The notes under the pieces are model-generated. The model was not told the DNA's origin. It was given only the letters and a program-made list of their open reading frames with translations, and did no database searches. DNA of 57,682 nucleotides from Lachnospiraceae bacterium (lineage in GTDB: Bacteria > Bacillota > Clostridia > Lachnospirales > Lachnospiraceae): positions 1 through 57,682 of the forward strand of contig JAQXTA010000049.1 in the NCBI GenBank assembly GCA_029219245.1. Reading direction: 5' to 3'. Shown here piece after piece: positions 51,101 to 56,450 of the stretch (positions are counted from its first letter, which is position 1; each line of letters begins with the position of its first letter). The position numbers were made by a program, and so were the translations under genes.

Positions 51101-51589
51101 ATATAAAACCTCTAAATCTTTCAACTTATAATAAAGTGCCCCTCTTTTTGCGGCATATGCTGTCAGTTCAGACAGTTCCCCGGTTCCGATACCATATTGC
51201 ATAAATTCCGAAATAGCTGACTTGACCTCATGGATATAGCCGATTTTATGCAGGTACGCACCGATAACCGATAATTCTCCCTGTTTTTCTTCTGCAACCT
51301 TCCGTAAAATCAGGCTTTTCCCCGTATCATCCAGCACCGGTATGTCTTCACGTCCTACCTCCTCCAGAATACGGTGGGTCAGTCTGCCGAAGCTTAAAAC
51401 ATCTATGTTCATAATCCCTTTGTTCGGATGTTCCACAACCAGGTCCATCTGTGTCTGCATGGTAAACTGATCCGGCACAATCAGCAAAAAATTGCGTTCC
51501 GGCTCTTTCATGGATGCCTGTATGATATCTTCATGTAGTTTTCTGCTTTTTCCGGCTCCCGAAGTGCCGAAATAAAATTGAAGTGCCAC
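48134..51589 (-). CDS. addB: ATP-dependent nuclease subunit B
   Basis: 1151 residues starting with GTG at 51589, preceded by AGGAG 7 bases away. AddB supplies the second nuclease and Chi-recognition function. An N-terminal Walker A (FGTSGAGKS), a helicase-like fold, the C-terminal RecB-type nuclease (GRIDRIDTCE, KVIDYKSG) and the Fe-S cluster cysteines in CEQNGNNACTYC and SVCGYD are visible. It overlaps addA by four bases and follows a small hypothetical gene by 10 bases. Confidence 0.97.
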   Translation of the reverse strand: MALQFYFGTSGAGKSRKLHEDIIQASMKEPERNFLLIVPDQFTMQTQMDLVVEHPNKGIMNIDVLSFGRLTHRILEEVGREDIPVLDDTGKSLILRKVAEEKQGELSVIGAYLHKIGYIHEVKSAISEFMQYGIGTGELSELTAYAAKRGALYYKLKDLEVLYRGFLAYIDQKFITTEETLDRLREALPKSRIIRNSVIAFDGFTGFTPIQNRVIQTLLELTDRVIVTVTIDPKENPYQMDGEQKLFHLSKKTIADLKKLAEKVGVEELPAVICQEKIQGRAPRFLDNPELSHLEQSLFRYPLKPFGEKPEGIRLFEASTPKEEVRQTCIEISRLLKNPENKLHYRDIAVVTGNMETYGNDVEEEFARFGIPIYLDRTRGILANPFTEYIRSALQIVLQDFSRDAVFHYLRTGLCGFRRGDIDRLENYIRRFGIRGKKQWSSQFVYKEAEGEEGIAALALYNEMRETLMQQLSSLLTAGCAAGEQVRALYTFLVQNELQQKLSVYEQKFKQEGDLARAKEYGQIYGFVVDLLDQIEGLLREEEMELSEFAEILDAGFAEITIGTIPQNVDRIVIGDIERTRLKQVKVLFFLGINDGNIPKGSGGGGIISDIDREFLQESGWELAPTPRQQMYIQRFYLYLNMTKPSERLYLSYAKIDNAGKTIRPAYLIDVMQKLFPMLLTERPELLPVEEQLASGEDGIMLFTDLLREYAAGSLEADETGKLFTFYHCYHKNPAYQGQIDRLLATAYYRYKEHPLSEQVTRALYGSILQNSVSRLEKYAACAYAHFLQYGLSLKEREEYSFEDVDMGNVFHGVLELFAEKLKEHHYTWFDFPEEEGEQILEEAIEAYAVTYGDTILFSSARNQYLLHRIKRILKRTIQTLQIQLRKGSFLPEQFEMSFSMLEDLDAVNIALTGEEKMRLRGRIDRIDTCEEGDTVYVKVIDYKSGTRKFDLAALYYGLQLQLVVYMNAAVELEKKNHPDKKVVPAAMLYYHIDDPMIEDGQRLTPEQLNQKLLQELKMTGIVSENDRAISLLDHTFSDKSDILPLERKKDGSFSAHSSVINEKDMETVSNYVNYKIKELGTGILQGNIAVNPCEQNGNNACTYCAYKSVCGYDMEISGYETRSLEKLSQEEAMQAMEAAMMETAEERMEG

Positions 51590-51599
51590 TCTTTTTCTC

Positions 51600-51869
51600 C
51601 TACTCTTCCATATGATTTAACATCTGTGCTCTCTTGGCTGTCATAACCGCCAGAATATCCTTCGCCTGTTTCTCCTGCTTATGAAGCATACACTGTCTGA
51701 TATTTGTAAGCTGCCTGTCAAATGTATCCAACCCCAGCTCTTTCGCCTGCTTTTGCATGCGCTGTGCAGTCATGGCTGCCGCCTGCCAGTTCTGATGGTT
51801 AATTGCCTGTCCCAGTTTCATAAAATCATAGCTTCTTAAAAAGGAAAGCTGCTCCTCCTTGTTATCCAT
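51600..51869 (-). CDS. small hypothetical helical protein upstream of addB (89 aa)
   Basis: 89 residues from the ATG at 51869, preceded by GGAGG at 7-8 bases; the longer frame to 51953 has no ribosome site. The sequence is helical and rich in Gln, Lys and Ala (SYDFMKLGQAINHQNWQAA, MTAQRMQKQAKELG) and looks like a helical hairpin or TPR-like unit. No function is recognised. It sits 10 bases before addB on the same strand, so it may be co-expressed with the recombination nuclease. Confidence 0.75.
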   Translation of the reverse strand: MDNKEEQLSFLRSYDFMKLGQAINHQNWQAAAMTAQRMQKQAKELGLDTFDRQLTNIRQCMLHKQEKQAKDILAVMTAKRAQMLNHMEE

Positions 51870-51942
51870 TCCGCTGCCTCCTGCTGTTACATTGTTATTC
51901 CTTTCTATTCTACCATATAACGATATTATTTCGCACAAAAAA

Positions 51943-51975
51943 ATATCCGGCACAGGCTCTCCTGCAACCGGATAT
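51943..51975. terminator. intrinsic terminator after metQ (bidirectional form)
   Basis: ATATCCGG (51943-51950) pairs with CCGGATAT (51968-51975). The minus strand continues in a T run (seven T) as expected for the end of the metNIQ unit; plus has TCTTTTT. Confidence 0.8.
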
Positions 51976-52025
51976 CTTTTTCAGATTCCTATTCAAACTT
52001 TGTCAATTCCATTCGCAAACGGAAA

Positions 52026-52964
52026 TTATTCAAACGGAATAACTGCTCCATCATAAGTGCTGTTGATGAATTCTTTGATTTCATCGGATTTTAATACATC
52101 TACTAATGCTTTCACGCCTTCGTTTTCCTCATTGCCTTCTTTTACTGCAATGATGTTTACATAGGTCTTAGCTGCTTCTGAATCGGATTTTTCATAAGCT
52201 ACTGCATCCTTTGCAACGGAGAATCCTGCTTCCAAAGCATAGTTACCATTTAATACGACGAAAGCAACTTCGTCTTTGACTCTGGATACCTGTGCTGCCT
52301 CCAGCTCCTGAATCTCAATGCCGTATGGATTTTCTGCAATGTCATTTACCGTTGCTGTCAGACCGGCACCGTCTTTCAAAGTAATGACTCCATTATCCTG
52401 TAACAGAAGAAGTGCTCTTGCTTCGTTGGTTGTATCGTTTGGTACTGCGATAACATCACCTTCTTCCAAAGTGGTTAAGTCGCTCTTTGTACCCGGATAA
52501 ATACCAAATGGCTCATAATGAATGCCACCAACGTTTACAAGGTGTGTACCCTGCTCTTCATTGAAGGAATCAAGATAAGGAACGTGCTGGAAATAGTTTG
52601 CATCAAATTCGCCGCTTTCTACTACCAGGTTTGGCTGTACATAATCATCAAAAACAGTTACTTCCAAATCCCAGCCCTGCTCAGCTAAGATTTTCTTTGC
52701 TTCTTCGAGAATCTCTGCATGTGGTGTTGCGGAAGCTGCAACGGTAATTGTACCTTTTGCCTCTACTCCTTCACTCTCTGCTGCTTCTTCGGTTGCTTCA
52801 GCATCCTCTGTTGCTTCTTCTGCTGCATCCTCTGTTTCTGCTGCTGTTTCTTCTGTTGTGGTTTCTTCTGCTGTCGTTTCAGAAGTTGCTTCACTACCGC
52901 AGCCTGTAACAACACCCAGTGCCAGTACAGTTGTCAATAAGCCTGCAATCAATTTTTTCTTCAT
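52026..52964 (-). CDS. metQ: methionine-binding lipoprotein MetQ (NlpA family)
   Basis: 312 residues. The signal peptide ends in the lipobox VVTGC (Cys22), anchoring the protein outside the membrane. A long low-complexity Thr/Glu/Ala linker follows (about 25-68, ETTAEETTTEETAAE), then the NlpA fold (ITVAASATPHAEILEEAKKI, VFDDYVQPN, FDANYFQHVPYL, VPNDTTNEARALLLL). It binds methionine (possibly D- and L-forms) and delivers it to MetNI. GGAGGAG precedes the ATG. A hairpin between metI and metQ may uncouple the level of this subunit from the others. Confidence 0.95.
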   Translation of the reverse strand: MKKKLIAGLLTTVLALGVVTGCGSEATSETTAEETTTEETAAETEDAAEEATEDAEATEEAAESEGVEAKGTITVAASATPHAEILEEAKKILAEQGWDLEVTVFDDYVQPNLVVESGEFDANYFQHVPYLDSFNEEQGTHLVNVGGIHYEPFGIYPGTKSDLTTLEEGDVIAVPNDTTNEARALLLLQDNGVITLKDGAGLTATVNDIAENPYGIEIQELEAAQVSRVKDEVAFVVLNGNYALEAGFSVAKDAVAYEKSDSEAAKTYVNIIAVKEGNEENEGVKALVDVLKSDEIKEFINSTYDGAVIPFE

Positions 52965-53011
52965 AAACTTCTCCTCCTATGCCTGCCTTTATACAGGTCT
53001 TTTTCTTTTTC

Positions 53012-53042
53012 TATATAAAAGGAAGCAATTGCTCCTTATATA
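53012..53042 (-). repeat. intercistronic hairpin between metI and metQ
   Basis: TATATAAGGAGCAA and TTGCTTCCTTTTATATA (minus strand) are near-complementary arms meeting at CAATTG. No T run follows on the minus strand, so it is more likely an RNA stability or processing element than a terminator. Confidence 0.55.
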
Positions 53043-53057
53043 GCATACAAATTCTTT

Positions 53058-53720
53058 TTATACCTTTCTCTTATCCAGACGGCTTGAAAGCTTCATGCCA
53101 ACCGTCTGGAATATCTGTACCAATACAACTAATAAAATAACGGTAACAATCATAATATCCGTCTGATACCGGTAGTAGCCGTAACGGATTGCAATATCTC
53201 CGAGTCCGCCTCCGCCAACCGTTCCCGCCATAGCGGAGTATCCGAGAATCGTTCCGGTTGCAATCGTTGCTCCTACCAAAATCGAAGTTCTTGCCTCAAC
53301 AAGCAATACCTTCCAGATAATCGTAAAAGTACCTGCTCCCATGCTCTGTGCTGCTTCAATCACACCTTTGTCTACTTCATTTAGCGAAGACTCAACCATT
53401 CGGGCGATAAAAGGTGCTGCCGCAATCGTCAGTGGCACGATGGTTGCTGTAGAGCCATAGCTTTTTCCTACCAAAAATCTGGTAAACGGAATAATCAGAA
53501 TCAATAAAATCAAAAACGGAATACTACGGACAATGTTTGCAATTACATCTAATATCTTATAAACAACTGCATTGGGTTTTATCCCGTTTTTATCTGTTAC
53601 CGCCAAAGTAATTCCCATTGGGAGTCCCAGCAGATAGCCAAACAATGTTGATACTAAAGTCATGTACAGGGTATCCCTGATTCCTTCTACAATCATCCAG
53701 ATAACTTCCTTAGTCCACAT
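53058..53720 (-). CDS. metI: methionine ABC transporter permease MetI
   Basis: 220 residues with five membrane helices. The ABC permease EAA-type loop is visible (VIEAAQSMGAGTFTIIWKV), followed by the MetI-typical GTILGYSAMAGTVGGGGLG and DIAIRYGYYRYQ. MetI dimerises with two MetN ATPases to form the methionine channel. GGAGG lies 9 bases before the ATG within the end of metN, and the genes overlap by 11 bases, so they are co-translated. Confidence 0.96.
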   Translation of the reverse strand: MWTKEVIWMIVEGIRDTLYMTLVSTLFGYLLGLPMGITLAVTDKNGIKPNAVVYKILDVIANIVRSIPFLILLILIIPFTRFLVGKSYGSTATIVPLTIAAAPFIARMVESSLNEVDKGVIEAAQSMGAGTFTIIWKVLLVEARTSILVGATIATGTILGYSAMAGTVGGGGLGDIAIRYGYYRYQTDIMIVTVILLVVLVQIFQTVGMKLSSRLDKRKV

Positions 53721-54747
53721 AGCCGTCTACCTCCTCTACTGCAAGACCTCTTTCTACGAGATATGCCTTCATATTCTCCTGTACTTCTTTTTCCTCCGGT
53801 AACCCCAGTATCATTTCTCCTCTGGCAATACCTTCTACGTTTTTCGTATCGGCTTTCAGTATGTTTACCGGCTGTCCGAACTTCAATACCATATTGGCGA
53901 TTACCGGTTCAAAGGAAGAATTAACGGAAAATACGATGCGGATACAGCTTTTGCCTTTCATCAGTTCTTTCTGATGACTCTCTAAGGTACGTCCTGCTTC
54001 TCCTTTCCCTTTTACAATCAGCTCTTTGGCTTCTTTGGTCTTCGGATGACTGAAAATATCAACAACCCTTCCCTGCTCTACCAGATGTCCGTTTCCTATG
54101 ATAGCCACATGGGAACAAATCTCCCGGACAACTGCCATCTCGTGGGTAATAATTACAATCGTAATGCCATACCGCTTGTTAATATCTTTTAGCAAAGCAA
54201 GAATAGACTGTGTCGTCTGCGGATCCAGCGCACTGGTCGCTTCATCACACAATAAAATTTTCGGGTTTACCGCTAAGGCTCTTGCAATTGCCACACGTTG
54301 CTTCTGTCCACCGGATAATTGGGAAGGATATGCTTTGGCTTTCTCTGTCATACCGACAATTTCAAGAAGCTCTTCCGCTTTCTTTCTTGCCTCCTTCTTC
54401 TTCATACCGGAAATAACTAATGGAAAACAAATATTATCCACTACGTTTTTCTGCATCAGTAAATTAAAGTGCTGAAAAATCATGGCAATCCGGCTTCTCT
54501 GTCTGCGCAACTCTTTATCTGTCAAAGTGCTTAAATCTTTTCCTTCAATCTCAACCGTTCCTTCGGTCGGTCGTTCCAAAAAGTTCAAACAGCGAACCAG
54601 AGTACTTTTTCCGGCTCCGGACATTCCGATAATCCCGTAAATGTCACCTGCCTGTATGGACAGGTTAATATCCTGTAGTGCTTCTACTTCGGCGTCTTTG
54701 GTGGTATAGACCTTTTTAAGATTCCGAACCTCAATAATTCCCGCCAT
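53710..54747 (-). CDS. metN: methionine ABC transporter ATP-binding protein MetN
   Basis: 345 residues from the ATG at 54747; AAAGGA sits 8 bases before it but touches the ATG 9 bases further upstream. Walker A GMSGAGKST at 41-49, signature LSGGQKQRVAIARAL, Walker B ILLCDEATSALD and the His switch IITHEMAV are intact. The C-terminal NIL domain (about 265-345, IRIVFSVNSSFEPVIA) binds methionine and inhibits transport when internal methionine is high. The gene lies behind a Met-rich leader ORF and an intrinsic terminator, so initiation of the operon transcript is probably attenuated by methionine supply. Confidence 0.96.
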   Translation of the reverse strand: MAGIIEVRNLKKVYTTKDAEVEALQDINLSIQAGDIYGIIGMSGAGKSTLVRCLNFLERPTEGTVEIEGKDLSTLTDKELRRQRSRIAMIFQHFNLLMQKNVVDNICFPLVISGMKKKEARKKAEELLEIVGMTEKAKAYPSQLSGGQKQRVAIARALAVNPKILLCDEATSALDPQTTQSILALLKDINKRYGITIVIITHEMAVVREICSHVAIIGNGHLVEQGRVVDIFSHPKTKEAKELIVKGKGEAGRTLESHQKELMKGKSCIRIVFSVNSSFEPVIANMVLKFGQPVNILKADTKNVEGIARGEMILGLPEEKEVQENMKAYLVERGLAVEEVDGYVD

Positions 54748-54807
54748 CTTGTTCATCCTTTCTTATGGAAAGATAATCTGCCTGTGCTTTTCCCTTCATA
54801 AACAAAA

Positions 54808-54836
54808 CGCAGGTACATGAGTGTCATGCACCTGCG
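54808..54836 (-). terminator. attenuator terminator between Met-rich leader and metN
   Basis: On the minus strand CGCAGGTGCATGA (54836-54824), loop CAC, then TCATGTACCTGCG (54820-54808), a 13-bp stem with one G-U pair, followed by TTTTGTTT. It starts 25 bases after the leader stop codon and lies about 60 bases before the metN ATG. Confidence 0.85.
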
Positions 54837-54860
54837 CAAATCTGCGATAGGGATATCGAA

Positions 54861-54962
54861 TCAGGCTTTATAACACACACGAAAAACATCTCCAGCGTTA
54901 TCCATCTGCATTCCGCTACAGCACAGCATCATATTCATAGCTGTCATAATAATGTTTTTCAT
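54861..54962 (-). CDS. methionine-rich leader peptide of metNIQ (33 aa)
   Basis: A 33-codon ORF with Met at positions 1, 6, 9, 11, 12, 18 and 20, and Cys at 14, 15 and 30. An AAAAGG ribosome site stands 4 bases before the ATG, and a consensus sigma-A promoter ends about 37 bases upstream. The peptide is followed after 25 bases by a strong intrinsic terminator and then metN. Seven Met in 33 codons next to a methionine transporter operon is the layout of a ribosome-mediated attenuator. The last codons (GCC TGA) can pair with CAGGT in the 5' arm of the terminator (five pairs, one G-U), giving a possible antiterminator when the ribosome stalls on Met codons. Function is inference. Confidence 0.75.
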   Translation of the reverse strand: MKNIIMTAMNMMLCCSGMQMDNAGDVFRVCYKA

Positions 54963-54998
54963 AATGCCTTTTCCTTTCCATTCCTCTTAATCGTGTCC

Positions 54999-55027
54999 AC
55001 TTTATTACAAATCACCTTACTTGTCAA
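54999..55027 (-). promoter_or_regulatory. sigma-A promoter of the met leader and metNIQ
   Basis: TTGACA and TAAAGT (minus strand) separated by 17 bp. Upstream of the -35 the heptamer ATACTGT occurs twice on the plus strand (55045-55051 and 55056-55062), 11 bp apart, a possible activator or repressor site. Confidence 0.82.
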
Positions 55028-55093
55028 GCACTAATTTCCCATCTATACTGTAGGAATACTGTTTCTCAATTTTAATCATCCAATAATCTTATA

Positions 55094-56035
55094 TTAAGCT
55101 TCCGTGGAAAACAGCGGAGTTGACAGATATCTGTCACCGGAATCCGGCAGTAATGCAACGATTACTTTTCCTTTATTTTCCGGACGTTTTGCAAGTTCGG
55201 TTGCTGCGTAAAGTGCTGCACCGGAAGAAATACCAACTAACACACCTTCCTGTACTGCTATCGCTTTGCCTGTTGCAAACGCATTCTCATTAGATACCTT
55301 AATAATCTCGTCATAAATTCCGGTATTTAATACTTCCGGTACAAAACCGGCTCCAATACCCTGAATCTTGTGAGCACCCGGCTGACCACCTGATAAAACA
55401 GGACTGCTTTCCGGTTCTACTGCCACAATCTTCACATTCGGATTCTGTTCTTTCAGATATTCACCGACTCCTGTAACGGTTCCACCGGTACCGACACCGG
55501 CTACGAAAATATCAACCTTTCCATCCGTATCCTGCCAGATTTCCGGACCTGTAGTTGCTTTGTGTACTTCCGGATTTGCCGGATTAACAAACTGTCCCAA
55601 AATGATGGAACCTGGTGTGGATGCCTGGATTTCTTCTGCTTTAGCAATCGCACCCTTCATACCCTTCGCGCCTTCTGTTAAAACTAACTCTGCGCCATAT
55701 GCCTGTAACAGTTTTCTTCTTTCAACACTCATGGTTTCCGGAAGTGTCAGGATTGCGTGATATCCTTTGGCTGCCGCTACTGCTGCCAGGCCGATTCCGG
55801 TATTGCCGGAGGTAGGCTCAATAATGGTTGCTCCCGGTTTTAAGATTCCCTTTTTCTCTGCATCTTCAATCATATTGAGTGCAATACGATCTTTTACGGA
55901 TCCTGCCGGATTTAAGTACTCCAGCTTTACCAGAATGGTTGCATCCGTAATCTGATTTGCTTTTTCATAATTTGTAACCTCTAATAAAGGGGTTTTTCCA
56001 ATTAACTCTGTTGCACTTTTCTTAATATTTGCCAT
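55094..56035 (-). CDS. cysK: cysteine synthase A (O-acetylserine sulfhydrylase)
   Basis: 313 residues. Makes cysteine from O-acetylserine and sulfide with pyridoxal phosphate. The PLP lysine is Lys48 in PAGSVKDR, the substrate loop is TSGNTG at 75-80, and the phosphate-binding [10 protein letters not shown] loop and C-terminal [12 protein letters not shown] are intact. AAAGGAG stands 8 bases before the ATG. Its transcript begins at a promoter about 240 bases upstream and includes a Cys-run leader ORF, suggesting control by cysteine supply. The sequence ATGGCAAA at its start occurs twice more within the 55 bases upstream. Confidence 0.97.
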   Translation of the reverse strand: MANIKKSATELIGKTPLLEVTNYEKANQITDATILVKLEYLNPAGSVKDRIALNMIEDAEKKGILKPGATIIEPTSGNTGIGLAAVAAAKGYHAILTLPETMSVERRKLLQAYGAELVLTEGAKGMKGAIAKAEEIQASTPGSIILGQFVNPANPEVHKATTGPEIWQDTDGKVDIFVAGVGTGGTVTGVGEYLKEQNPNVKIVAVEPESSPVLSGGQPGAHKIQGIGAGFVPEVLNTGIYDEIIKVSNENAFATGKAIAVQEGVLVGISSGAALYAATELAKRPENKGKVIVALLPDSGDRYLSTPLFSTEA

Positions 56036-56135
56036 AATTTTTTCTCCTTTAAATTTGCCATAATTTCATTTCAATTTTTCATTTTGCCATTTTGTTTCAA
56101 CCGTATTCTATGTAGAACAATTGCCTTTACTTCAT

Positions 56136-56225
56136 CTATCCACGACAGCAGCAACACATGACATCCTTTCTGTCCGTTATCGTTTTACAGATAGCTCTAC
56201 TAATTGTTCCATTTCTTTTCTTCAT
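56136..56225 (-). CDS. poly-cysteine leader peptide of cysK (29 aa)
   Basis: A 29-codon ORF ending in Met-Cys-Cys-Cys-Cys-Arg-Gly-stop (Cys at 13 and 24-27). AAGGAG lies 8 bases before the ATG, and a consensus-like promoter (TTGACA, 17 bp, TATTAT) is about 55 bases upstream. The ORF stops 100 bases before cysK. Four consecutive Cys codons just before the stop, directly upstream of cysteine synthase, strongly suggest a cysteine-sensing leader. Poly-Cys leader ORFs that attenuate sulfur genes are known in mycobacteria. No intrinsic terminator is seen before cysK, so control may be translational, Rho-dependent or by RNA stability (inference). Confidence 0.78.
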   Translation of the reverse strand: MKKRNGTISRAICKTITDRKDVMCCCCRG

Positions 56226-56235
56226 ATGTGTTGCT
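56150..56235 (-). repeat. 10-bp inverted repeat pairing leader ribosome site with Cys codons
   Basis: On the minus-strand RNA AGCAACACAT, between the AAGGAG site and the ATG of the leader, is exactly complementary to ATGTGTTGCT, which spans Met23 and the first Cys codons. The arms are 56226-56235 and 56150-56159 with 66 bases between. Translation of the leader would disrupt the pairing. Confidence 0.65.
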
Positions 56236-56278
56236 CCTTTCTTATTTCATATCGTTTTTGTAGGTTTTGTATGAATTG

Positions 56279-56307
56279 ATAATACTCCTACTTTTCCTAG
56301 TTGTCAA
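56279..56307 (-). promoter_or_regulatory. sigma-A promoter of the cys leader and cysK
   Basis: TTGACA and TATTAT on the minus strand with 17-bp spacing. Confidence 0.82.
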
Positions 56308-56383
56308 CTATTATTTTTATTTTTTTGTTAAATTATTTTATCAACACGATTTTTCTCACCATATTTCCTTACAAAGCGAGTCC

Positions 56384-56412
56384 TTGAATATCTGTTACGT
56401 TTTTACTATAAT
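56384..56412 (+). promoter_or_regulatory. sigma-A promoter of the terminal lipoprotein gene
   Basis: TTGAAT and a perfect TATAAT with 17-bp spacing, 38 bases before the ATG at 56451. Confidence 0.82.
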
Positions 56413-56450
56413 GTTGGCATATTCCTATTTTATAAGGAGGATATCTGTAA

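Noticed and set aside
54757..55093. A SAM riboswitch or T-box before metN was looked for.
   Set aside because: No SAM-I core and no TGGxACC-type T-box core are present; the stretch is explained by a promoter, a Met-rich ORF and a terminator.
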